From CAKZNE01 sp964485405 (GTDB lineage Bacteria; Bacteroidota; Bacteroidia; Flavobacteriales; Schleiferiaceae), in the NCBI GenBank assembly GCA_964485405.1, contig CAZAJG010000010.1, forward strand, positions 1 to 64,000: DNA of 64,000 nucleotides. The letters run 5' to 3'. The notes beneath the pieces are model-generated. The model was given only the letters and a program-made list of their open reading frames with translations. It had not been told where the DNA came from and searched no databases. A program made the position numbers and the translations under genes. Shown here one piece after another: positions 43,524 to 51,633 of the stretch; position 1 is the stretch's first letter; each line of letters starts with the position of its first letter.

Positions 43524-44192
43524 ATGAAAATAGTTAACTGGAATATGCAAGGTGCTAATCACACCTTAGAAAACAAGTGGAACCAAGGCGTTGCCAACCT
43601 CTTAAACCATGTGGATGTTTGTTCCCTTCAAGAATGTGGAGGTATCCCTCCTTCTGCCCAGCTTTTAGAGGCAAATGTAGCCGGAATTGATGGGCTAAAA
43701 ATGTATACTTGGGGTACGAGCCGAGCAACTAAGTACATTTTATACTTTCCATGGGATGTGGCTGGAAACAGATGCAATTTAGCGGTAGTTTCAAATATTA
43801 GACCTATTGATCCAGCAAACGATGGATTTCTATTTTATCCAGATTTCCTGCCTGTGCACAGACCCGTTATAGGCATGATGGTCAACAATATCGCCATTTT
43901 TAGCATTCATGCGATAAGTGGTGGTGGTAACGATGCTCCTGGTTTAATTAATAAAGTAGACACGAGTATGGCTGGAAGCAACTGGACGGTTTCAGGAGAT
44001 TATAACCGCACTCCAGGTAGCATGGTAGGCACCGGTGGTGTTATTTGTCCTCCAAATCAAAATACATACTCTGTATTGAATCCTTATTCTCAAATCGACT
44101 ACATGATTAAGAGTGGTGGACTTAGTATTAATGGAGAGGTTCTAACCTCCGTAATTCTATCCGATCATTATCCTGTGCTTTACGATGTATAA
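43524..44192 (+). CDS. CdtB-like DNase (endonuclease/exonuclease/phosphatase fold)
   Basis: 222 residues from the ATG at 43524 (MKIVNWNMQG). It follows the active subunit of cytolethal distending toxin from end to end: NWNMQG (Asn7), LQECGG (Glu37), TSRATKYILYFPWDV matching the CdtB TSRxxxRYIYHSAIDV stretch, VNLAIVS-like CNLAVVSN, HRPVIGM, FSIHAISGGG (His129), SGDYNRTP (Asp159, Asn161) and LSDHYPV (Asp214-His215). All catalytic and metal residues of the DNase I/CdtB family are present, so it should cut DNA or hydrolyse phosphoinositides. It is shorter than typical CdtB (about 270) because it lacks a signal peptide. No CdtA or CdtC ricin-type partner is near. Delivery route unknown. Confidence 0.85.
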   Translation: MKIVNWNMQGANHTLENKWNQGVANLLNHVDVCSLQECGGIPPSAQLLEANVAGIDGLKMYTWGTSRATKYILYFPWDVAGNRCNLAVVSNIRPIDPANDGFLFYPDFLPVHRPVIGMMVNNIAIFSIHAISGGGNDAPGLINKVDTSMAGSNWTVSGDYNRTPGSMVGTGGVICPPNQNTYSVLNPYSQIDYMIKSGGLSINGEVLTSVILSDHYPVLYDV

Positions 44193-44219
44193 AACTTTTT
44201 AACTCAATTCCATAAAATT

Positions 44220-44681
44220 ATGACAACAACAAACTCCACGGAAACCGTAGAATTACCCATGGGTTCAGGAAATATCATTTTCGAGTTTTCTTTTTCGCCC
44301 GACAATCCACTTAGCCCTCCGTATATACCCAGCTCCCCTCCTACCTTAGATATAGATGCCACCGAATTGGAAGACGAAGGTTTAACTCTTCAAACCCAAA
44401 ACGACAGCACAAGTGAGTTACCTTTTCCCTATGTGCAATGTTTGGTTTACCGATCCGAATACCCTGAGAACTATTTTTTATGGAGTGGAACATTGGAGGT
44501 TAGCCCTCCGGTAAGCTTTGAATTGACCTATGATGATGGTCAAAATATAAATGGCGAATTCTGGCAATATCAGAACCTAAGCTTTGGTCAATACTATGTT
44601 TTTTTTGATGTAGAATATGGCATAGATGCCGAGTACCATTACGAAGGGAATATGGCACAGATTCCGTCCCCAACAACCTAA
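44220..44681 (+). CDS. Single-domain homologue of the N-terminus of the next protein
   Basis: 153 residues, soluble, acidic. Residues about 70-150 (CLVYRSEYPENYFLWSG to YHYEGNMAQIP) align with residues 35-112 of the 952-residue protein at 44693 (YELYRNDHPDKIWFWEG to EHFEGNVMLIP). The domain appears to be beta-rich and ends in the same EGNxxxIP signature. Preceded by a Pro/Ser-rich segment. Unknown family; tandem duplication suggests a structural or binding module used twice in this cluster. Confidence 0.7.
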   Translation: MTTTNSTETVELPMGSGNIIFEFSFSPDNPLSPPYIPSSPPTLDIDATELEDEGLTLQTQNDSTSELPFPYVQCLVYRSEYPENYFLWSGTLEVSPPVSFELTYDDGQNINGEFWQYQNLSFGQYYVFFDVEYGIDAEYHYEGNMAQIPSPTT

Positions 44682-44692
44682 AAACCAAAACC

Positions 44693-47551
44693 ATGTACAA
44701 GTTCGTATTAACAGACAGCGATAAAACCTTTGTTTTTGATTTCACCTTTCCTGATGATGAAACCATTCTTTCGGAAGGATCAAACTCCACCTGCCGCTAC
44801 GTTAAATACGAACTTTACCGTAACGATCATCCCGATAAAATTTGGTTTTGGGAAGGTGCCTTATGTGTGAACCAAAAAGAAGCTTTTCAACTCTCTTATC
44901 CAGATCAGATTGACATTAAGGGTTGGATTACACTTTATCAAGATGGAAATCAGGACTATATTTTTATGGATTGCCACTATGGCTATAAATACCAAGAGCA
45001 TTTTGAAGGCAATGTAATGCTCATACCCGAAGGGATTCCAATAGACCTAATTCCAATTGATCCTGTCGACCCAATCGATCCAGCAGATGATCCCGCTATG
45101 GAAGACATGATTATCTCCAGTGATTACGATGATCTTTTTCCTTATTTATACCTTAGAAAGTGGCCCGATTTAAAAGCACAAGATCAAAGTTTCTTCATGC
45201 TTTATGAGCCTCTTTCCAGCCCTCCTACTGCCAATTTTTATTCAAGTTTATTACAGTTTTTCAATAGCGATGGAAGCCCGCTACCTAATGCCAGAGTGGA
45301 TATTTTACAACAAGCTTATCTATTTGTAAATAACGCTCCCCCTTACACCGGTGAATACCTAGAGAGCATAAAGGACCTTCCCTTCCCTTATAATTTATTT
45401 GCTCGATTTTATAATGAAATCCGACTTTTAGATCTTATAAAACCTATAGGCTGGGACTCTTTCTTATATGAGGTATTCTTAAAAAACAAGGAGGAAATTA
45501 TTGAAGAAATTGACCCCAATCAATATACCAGTATCAAAGATCAACTTTGGCAAAATGTTTTCGCACTTAGTATTATAAACACCTACAACGAAAAGGGCTT
45601 AGAGGACTATATAAAATCACTCTTGGTATTTCACATTCTAGATGCCGTTTTATTCTCCTCATCCCATATAGAGTGGAGCGATATGCAAAAGCTAATTGAA
45701 GCGTCCGTTGTACTACCCCAACCTGTTTTCCCTCTACCTCTATTTGACGATCAAAATACCAGCACAGAAAACATCAAGGGCAGCATTATTCCTTATGCGA
45801 TTGGAGATTTGCAAATGATTCAGCACAAACTCCTAGCCTACAGGGCTGGAGAAGTGGCTCATATAGAGAATGTTTTACCTGGAGAACTAAAAGAGGTAAG
45901 CAATTCCACACTACAAGAAACACAAGAACATACATCAGAATCTACCGAAAACGTAAGGGAAAGCGAAGATCAATGGCGAGGTAATTTAGAAAGCCTAAGC
46001 AATGAAATTGACAAAACCATCAATCAAACTCAAAACCAAACGGATAACTACGACCAACTTAAAATCTCCTATGGCCCACCCACAACCGGTGATTATTCTG
46101 GCAGTATAAGCTATGATGAAACCCTAAACAATACGGATAAGAGCACAGGGCTTCAATTCGCAAAACAAATATTGAATAAAACCATCGCCCGGATGGCTCA
46201 AAAACTCAGTATTTCCTATCAAAAAAATCAGATTCACCGAAAAGAAGAAGCTACCACGCACACCTTGGATAACAGGACTGGAAAAACTCCAATACGGGGA
46301 GTTTACGCTTGGGTAAATAAGATTTATTCTGCCCGTGTGGTAAATTATGGAAACCGGTTTTTGCTGGAGTTTTTAATTGACAAACCAGCATTAAATGTAG
46401 CTAATGAACTTGATCTGGCTGAAGGTTTGATTCCCCTGACTGAACTATCGCCTCCTATTCAATCCTTTGAAGATATTACGCTAGAGAACTATAGCTCTTT
46501 AGCTGCTCAGTACGGAGTGCAAAATGTAGCCATTCCTCCTGTGCAGCAAAAAACGGTGTATACCTTTTTTAATGAAGACAAGGCACTTACAGCTCAAATG
46601 CTTCAAATACCTGAAGCCTATGTCCCCATTACTGCAGATATCAGTTATCAAACCCAAAACGATTTACAACTGATTGTTGGAGATCAAATTATCCTTTTAA
46701 ACCCAGGAGAAAACTCGGCAAATGCCTCCTCCTTATGTCATTGCACTGAAGATTTAACAAAGATGTATGAGCCCGATTGTGAGGTGTTGTCAATCCCTGT
46801 GGTATTAAGTGCAATCGTGGCTTATACATCGCCCCCAGAAAGTTCCGATTACTTTATTTCCGTAGGTTTAAGCTGTGCACCTTCCTTAAGGATTATGAAT
46901 ACTTGGAAAAGAGAAGTATATGATGCACTGATTAAAGCACAGGAAAAAAATAAAGAGCAAGCCATTCATCTGCTAAAGTCACCTGCTAAAATAAACAGGC
47001 AAATCCCAAAAGAATGGGTCAATCTAGAAGTAATTCAATCTTGTCAAAATCTGTTATATCAAGTGCATCTTAAAAAAGCGACTCCAGCAGAGCCCATTCT
47101 ATCCCCTCCAGCTACAGAGGTTAACAAACCTGCATTTTACGAATTCTTTAATAGCAGTATGGAATGGACAGAAGCTACATATGCCTTTTCCGATAAAAAC
47201 GCTCCAGCCTTAATGGAAAGGATCAGTTTATCCCTATTGGGTAATGAATTGGGAAATACAGCTGCAGAATACTTAGAGTCCGATATGCTCCGAGTGATGG
47301 TACCTATACAACCTAGCTTTAATTATAGAATGTTGTATTTCCTACAAACGGGACTGATCAGTTACATCAGTGACTCCATTACCCCAATAACAGAAAACAC
47401 AGAAATCATTGCCGCCAGCCTTAAAAAAACGGAAAAGACGGGAGCTAAAGCCAACACTCTCTCCCGAGAAAGCTGGGAGATCGTAGTACCTACCAATATG
47501 CAATGGCTTCAAGATAAAAACACACTACCTACTTATACCTCTAAACTCTAA
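44693..47551 (+). CDS. Large unknown protein of the CdtB/tail-collar cluster
   Basis: 952 residues, no signal peptide. Residues 1-115 are the module shared with the 44220 protein, then an Asp/Pro/Ile-rich linker (IPIDLIPIDPVDPIDP). The middle is helical; around 370-440 it has YRAGEVAHIENVLPGELKEV followed by a charged coiled segment (QETQEHTSESTENVRESEDQ), a pattern of long scaffold proteins. The rest alternates helical and beta stretches and carries a CHC motif (SLCHCTEDL). Family not recognised. Size and place before a tail-collar protein suggest a structural part of a particle or an exported complex. Confidence 0.7.
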   Translation: MYKFVLTDSDKTFVFDFTFPDDETILSEGSNSTCRYVKYELYRNDHPDKIWFWEGALCVNQKEAFQLSYPDQIDIKGWITLYQDGNQDYIFMDCHYGYKYQEHFEGNVMLIPEGIPIDLIPIDPVDPIDPADDPAMEDMIISSDYDDLFPYLYLRKWPDLKAQDQSFFMLYEPLSSPPTANFYSSLLQFFNSDGSPLPNARVDILQQAYLFVNNAPPYTGEYLESIKDLPFPYNLFARFYNEIRLLDLIKPIGWDSFLYEVFLKNKEEIIEEIDPNQYTSIKDQLWQNVFALSIINTYNEKGLEDYIKSLLVFHILDAVLFSSSHIEWSDMQKLIEASVVLPQPVFPLPLFDDQNTSTENIKGSIIPYAIGDLQMIQHKLLAYRAGEVAHIENVLPGELKEVSNSTLQETQEHTSESTENVRESEDQWRGNLESLSNEIDKTINQTQNQTDNYDQLKISYGPPTTGDYSGSISYDETLNNTDKSTGLQFAKQILNKTIARMAQKLSISYQKNQIHRKEEATTHTLDNRTGKTPIRGVYAWVNKIYSARVVNYGNRFLLEFLIDKPALNVANELDLAEGLIPLTELSPPIQSFEDITLENYSSLAAQYGVQNVAIPPVQQKTVYTFFNEDKALTAQMLQIPEAYVPITADISYQTQNDLQLIVGDQIILLNPGENSANASSLCHCTEDLTKMYEPDCEVLSIPVVLSAIVAYTSPPESSDYFISVGLSCAPSLRIMNTWKREVYDALIKAQEKNKEQAIHLLKSPAKINRQIPKEWVNLEVIQSCQNLLYQVHLKKATPAEPILSPPATEVNKPAFYEFFNSSMEWTEATYAFSDKNAPALMERISLSLLGNELGNTAAEYLESDMLRVMVPIQPSFNYRMLYFLQTGLISYISDSITPITENTEIIAASLKKTEKTGAKANTLSRESWEIVVPTNMQWLQDKNTLPTYTSKL

Positions 47552-47561
47552 AACAACTGGC

Positions 47562-48212
47562 ATGCGAACACTCTCAAACGATTCTCCAGTAGGTTCAATC
47601 ATAGCCTATGCAGGACGACTTAGCACACCCAACGTAAATCCCCTAAAGGATCAACAAGATTACCCAACAGTTGCACAAGAAACCGGTTTAACCAATAATG
47701 TAGAAGCCTTTGGTTGGACGGTATGCGATGGCAAACAACTTTACGTTAAAGACTATCCAGAACTGTATCAAGCTCTCGGCACTTTGTACAATCAAAGTTC
47801 AGATCCTACCGATATGGATGACAAAGATGCTCTGTTTCGAGTGCCCGATTATAGAGGCTACTTTTTGAGGGGCGCATCCGGTAGCTCTGAAAACGATCCG
47901 GATCAGAGCGAAAGAGAATACACCAATGGCAGCAGTGTTTCAGGCACTAGCGATGATGTTGGATCGATTCAACAAGACGCTTTGCAAACGCATGAGCATA
48001 CCTATTCCGAAACTACAGCTACAGCTACCAACGCGGGTGACGTACCCGGAAGTACGCTTACAACTGAAGAGCAGGTTTTAACGGGCGAGCCTACCAACAA
48101 TATCGTACCTGCTTCGAATACGGTTAAAACCAGTGACGAAGAAACGCGTCCAAAGAATTTTTATGTGTATTATTTAATCAAGTACGCTTATGTTCAAGGA
48201 TTTGGTTCATAA
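47562..48212 (+). CDS. Phage tail-collar-domain protein
   Basis: 216 residues. VGSIIAYAGRLSTPNVN at the start and FGWTVCDGKQLYVKDYPELY followed by YQALGTLYNQ and FRVPDYRGYFLRG are the tail-collar (microcystin-dependent-protein-like) signature; the C-terminal RPKNFYVYYLIKYA closes the fibre. Such proteins trimerise as short fibres on phage tails and related particles. It begins 10 bases after the 952-residue protein and overlaps the glycosyltransferase gene by 23 bases. No other phage structural genes are present. Confidence 0.85.
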   Translation: MRTLSNDSPVGSIIAYAGRLSTPNVNPLKDQQDYPTVAQETGLTNNVEAFGWTVCDGKQLYVKDYPELYQALGTLYNQSSDPTDMDDKDALFRVPDYRGYFLRGASGSSENDPDQSEREYTNGSSVSGTSDDVGSIQQDALQTHEHTYSETTATATNAGDVPGSTLTTEEQVLTGEPTNNIVPASNTVKTSDEETRPKNFYVYYLIKYAYVQGFGS

Positions 48213-50193
48213 GCTAAATATTGGTGTATATGTTCCTCCTCACACTACTGAGGAGAACCTAAAAAGCTTACTCAAAAAGCTTGGCTTTGACGCTCATTTT
48301 GCCATCCATAAAATATTCATCTACTTGGATGGATGTCAAAATTCTCATGTGGAAACTTCTACTCAGTTTCAGCTTATCTCTTCTACCCAAACCAAAGGGA
48401 ATGCTTACTATTTCAATCACCTCATCCGATCCTCAGGGGCAGACGGAGTGCTGTTTGTAAACGCTTCAAAAGGAATAAATCCGATCCCTCTACTTAGTGG
48501 GATGACGCAGTTAAACAAGACTAGTTCCGGTTTTGTAACAGCTACTCATCTTACTGCAAATTATGGGAGAGGAAGCTTTAATTTTCTAAGGAAAAAAACT
48601 CCAGAAGCAACCTTCCAATTAACTCATTTAGACGAAGGTTTTGTTTTTATTCACAAACGAATATGCGCCAATCTGAAAATTATCACATCTTCAGCAAACA
48701 ACTCTTTCAATCTTGTTCATGAGCCGCACGGTTGGGTTGAAGCAATAGAAAAAGACCTTAAAAACTGGAGAGACGAACACCCGAATAAACTACCGTTAGT
48801 CAGTTGTATTCTACCCACTTTTGCTAGGCCGAAACTCCTTAATCAGGCTATCTCTTACTTTAAGGAGCAGGATTATCCGAATAAAGAGTTGATCATTGTC
48901 TTTAACCAAAAGGAGGATTTGCCCGTAGATATTCGCCTAAGTGGTAACATCAAGTTTGTTCAAACCAACAGCCCTTCTATTGGAGCCAAAAGAAACGAAG
49001 CTTGTCAGCAAGCAAATGGCTTAATTATAGCCCAATGGGATGATGATGATCTCTACAGTTCAAATCGCCTAAGTGAGCAAGTTGCTCCGCTTTTAAAGGA
49101 GAGCGTGCATATAAGTGCTTTAACCAATATTCCTTTTTTTGGGCTAAACGACTGGAGTTTTTGGAAGTGTAGTATTGCATTACATAAAAAGCTGTTTGCC
49201 AAAAATGTGGCGGGCGGAACCTTAGTATTCTTGAAAAGCATTTGGGAAATGATGGGACAATATCCCAATACCTCCTTACGAGAAGATGCAGATTTTATGC
49301 AGACTTCAATAAACAAAGGGGCAGTAATGAAACCCATAGATGGATCTGATCTCTTTGCCTATTTAAGGCACAACTCAAACAGCTGGAATTTTGCTACCGG
49401 TAAGTACGTTACACAAACGGATTGGATAAGATGTGAGGAATTTGAATTGGTTGCAAAAAATAGATTTTTCTACAAGCAGCTACAGCGCCAAACTGAAGCT
49501 CAAAAAAAACCTTTAGTGAGCTGCATTATGCCCACTGCAAACCGAGAAAAATATTTACATGGCGCTATTCAGCAATTTTTAAATCAAGACTTTAAAGAAA
49601 AGGAATTGGTTATCCTAGATGATGGTGAACGACCAGTAAAACATCTTATTCCAAAGGATGATCAGATTAAATATCATCGATTCGATAAACGTATGAGATT
49701 AGGGGAAAAGCGAAATCTAGGCTGCAAATATGCCAAAGCAGATGTTATTATGCACTGGGATGATGATGACTTTTATGCAAGCAACTGGATCAGCTACCAA
49801 TATGCGATTCTACAATCAAAAGGGGCAGACGTATGCGGTTTATCTAAGGTTTATTTCTACCACCTCGATGATAATCAAGCTTGGAAATACGAGTATCCAA
49901 AAGATGAAAAAAGTTGGGTAGCGGGCGCTACTATGGCTTACGCAAAAAATTACTGGAAACACCATCCATTCCCAAACATCAATGTAGGAGAAGATAATGT
50001 TTTTGTTTGGGCAGCAGGCGCTAAAGTTTACGCACACCATTATTTTGATGGTTTTGTAGCCCGAATTCACGATAAAAATACCAGTCCTAAAAAAACCCAC
50101 AGTTCGCGTTGGGAAGAGGTAAGTCCTTACTTCATAAACAACACAGCAGCCTTACAATCTCTTGAAAAGCCTCCTTTAGATGAAGCTATTTAA
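48190..50193 (+). CDS. Protein with two GT2-type glycosyltransferase domains
   Basis: 667 residues. First GT-A domain about 195-330 (PLVSCILPTFARPKLLNQAI, then AQWDDDDLYSSNRLSEQV), second about 435-600 (PLVSCIMPTANREKYLHGAI, MHWDDDDFYASNW). Both retain the DDD nucleotide-sugar/metal motif. The N-terminal 190 residues are of unknown fold. It starts inside the end of the tail-collar gene and overlaps the next glycosyltransferase. It may glycosylate a protein of this cluster, such as the fibre or the large protein, but could serve surface polysaccharide. Confidence 0.88.
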   Translation: MFKDLVHKLNIGVYVPPHTTEENLKSLLKKLGFDAHFAIHKIFIYLDGCQNSHVETSTQFQLISSTQTKGNAYYFNHLIRSSGADGVLFVNASKGINPIPLLSGMTQLNKTSSGFVTATHLTANYGRGSFNFLRKKTPEATFQLTHLDEGFVFIHKRICANLKIITSSANNSFNLVHEPHGWVEAIEKDLKNWRDEHPNKLPLVSCILPTFARPKLLNQAISYFKEQDYPNKELIIVFNQKEDLPVDIRLSGNIKFVQTNSPSIGAKRNEACQQANGLIIAQWDDDDLYSSNRLSEQVAPLLKESVHISALTNIPFFGLNDWSFWKCSIALHKKLFAKNVAGGTLVFLKSIWEMMGQYPNTSLREDADFMQTSINKGAVMKPIDGSDLFAYLRHNSNSWNFATGKYVTQTDWIRCEEFELVAKNRFFYKQLQRQTEAQKKPLVSCIMPTANREKYLHGAIQQFLNQDFKEKELVILDDGERPVKHLIPKDDQIKYHRFDKRMRLGEKRNLGCKYAKADVIMHWDDDDFYASNWISYQYAILQSKGADVCGLSKVYFYHLDDNQAWKYEYPKDEKSWVAGATMAYAKNYWKHHPFPNINVGEDNVFVWAAGAKVYAHHYFDGFVARIHDKNTSPKKTHSSRWEEVSPYFINNTAALQSLEKPPLDEAI

Positions 50194-51002
50194 ACCCCAC
50201 ATGGAAGCAGGTGAAACGGATGCGATTGAAGCGATTCGGAAATTAGACTTGACTACAAAGCATATTAAAAGGATAGACGGTTATGGATTACAATTGGAAC
50301 TGCCTTTTGAAAAGGATCTCAAAAAATACTTTAACTCTTTTTTAAACCACCCTAAACCTAAAATCCCAAAACACATCCATCAAGTATGGATAGGAGAAAA
50401 TGAGCCGCCTTGGGAGTGGATTAATGGATTTCGAGAACAACTCACACAACACTTTCCCGAATGGACGCACACCCTTTGGCGTGAAAAGGATATTGCGGAT
50501 TTAGTTCTTGAAAATCAGATAGCCTATAATATGGAAACCCAACTATCTGGAAAAGTGAATATTCTGAGATATGAACTGCTCTATCAGTTTGGCGGAATAT
50601 ATATAGATGCAGATATGGAGTGGCTAAATAAAAAACCATTGGACACCCTCCTTGAACAAGCTGAGGACACAGGCTTTTTTGCGGGAAAAGAAGATGCTAG
50701 CGAATTCCGTTATCGGTAGCTCCGCTAAAAACCCTATTCTATTGCTCTTGATTAAAACGATCAATCAAACTTTTACACTCACTCGTAAAACCTGGCAACT
50801 TCCCACTTGGCAATCTACCGGACCTCTTATGTTTTCTGAGGTCTGCAAATACTTTCCCATCACCCGTTTTCCAGTTCATTACTTTTACCCGGTGAGTTGG
50901 TTAAAAAATCATTTGGGTATAGATACCAGAGCTTTTAAAGATAGTTACATGATTCAGTACGGCTATACCACCAATGGTTTACAAAAAAGTATCTGTTTCT
51001 AA
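50180..51002 (+). pseudogene. DXD-type sugar transferase gene with frameshift
   Basis: Frame one (50180-50719) holds IPKHIHQVWIGENEPPWEW and LRYELLYQFGGIYIDADMEW, the GT32-like glycosyltransferase sugar-binding region with its DxD motif. At about 50700 it runs into a stop, while another frame continues with LANSVIGSSAKNPILLLLIK and TGPLMFSEVCKYFPI, the normal C-terminal half, to 51002. The jump fits loss of 11 bases between two AGCGAATT copies (expected DASEF-VANSV). Either a recent null mutation or an assembly collapse. Confidence 0.8.
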
Positions 51003-51036
51003 CCGTAAATCAATATCCCTTCGTAAAATATTATCA

Positions 51037-51141
51037 ATGTTTAGTGAAGAAGTTCTCCCACTTCCTGAAAGCGCGGCACAAAGCCAACTACTTGAACAAT
51101 ACATTAGATCTCAATTATTAACATTCAAATTGAAACAATGA
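51037..51141 (+). CDS. Possible 34-residue leader-like peptide
   Basis: An ATG frame ending in TGA that overlaps the start of the secreted protein at 51138 as ATGA. Sequence begins MFSEEVLPLPESAAQSQLL and is amphipathic. Too short to judge by codon use; the coupling is the only support. Confidence 0.3.
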   Translation: MFSEEVLPLPESAAQSQLLEQYIRSQLLTFKLKQ

Positions 51142-51578
51142 AAAAGCTATTTTTAAGCGTCCTGGTAGTAGTATTGGGAGTGGGAACTTCTTTTGCCCAA
51201 CTAGAACACGATCCCAATGGTGGTTTTGGTGGCCCAGTAAAGCCCGACTTAATCATTTTGGACGCTACGATACCTCAAAATGCGTCTGCTCAATTGCCGT
51301 TTACCATTTCCTTTACAGTAAGAAACAGGCATAATGTGGTTGCTGTTCCTGCACATACCGCAGCTGTTGAGTTCAGTTGGTCAAATGGTATGGTTCAATT
51401 TTTACCCGTATCTGTTCCCGCATTTGCTGTTGGAGAAATCGACAAGACCATTACCGTAACTTTCCCTGTAATTTATCCTAATTTTTTCGCAACCTATATT
51501 GGAGTGAACTGGATTCAAGCAGATGCATATTATCAAATTTCAGAAGCTTACGAGTTGAATAATTATTTACATCCATAA
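51138..51578 (+). CDS. Secreted CARDB-like protein
   Basis: 146 residues with signal peptide MKKLFLSVLVVVLGVGTSFA. The mature part is one immunoglobulin-like module of the CARDB kind: DLIILDATIPQNASAQLPFT, FTVRNRHNVVAVPAHTAAVEF, and the terminal YYQISEAYELNNYLHP resembling the usual ExNExNN end. No sorting domain, so periplasmic or bound to another factor. Followed by a strong terminator. Confidence 0.75.
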   Translation: MKKLFLSVLVVVLGVGTSFAQLEHDPNGGFGGPVKPDLIILDATIPQNASAQLPFTISFTVRNRHNVVAVPAHTAAVEFSWSNGMVQFLPVSVPAFAVGEIDKTITVTFPVIYPNFFATYIGVNWIQADAYYQISEAYELNNYLHP

Positions 51579-51601
51579 ATAATCTTACACACCTCTCAAT
51601 A

Positions 51602-51633
51602 AAACGATCTGATGCAAATCAGGTCGTTTTTTT
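51602..51633. terminator. Terminator between convergent genes
   Basis: AAACGATCTGAT-GCAA-ATCAGGTCGTTT with one wobble pair, followed by a T-run that reaches the stop codon of the radical SAM gene on the other strand. Confidence 0.9.

Noticed and set aside
47562..48212. Prophage as the explanation for the tail-collar gene
   Set aside because: No capsid, portal, terminase, tail tube, integrase or lysis gene is nearby; a lone fibre-type gene does not make a prophage.
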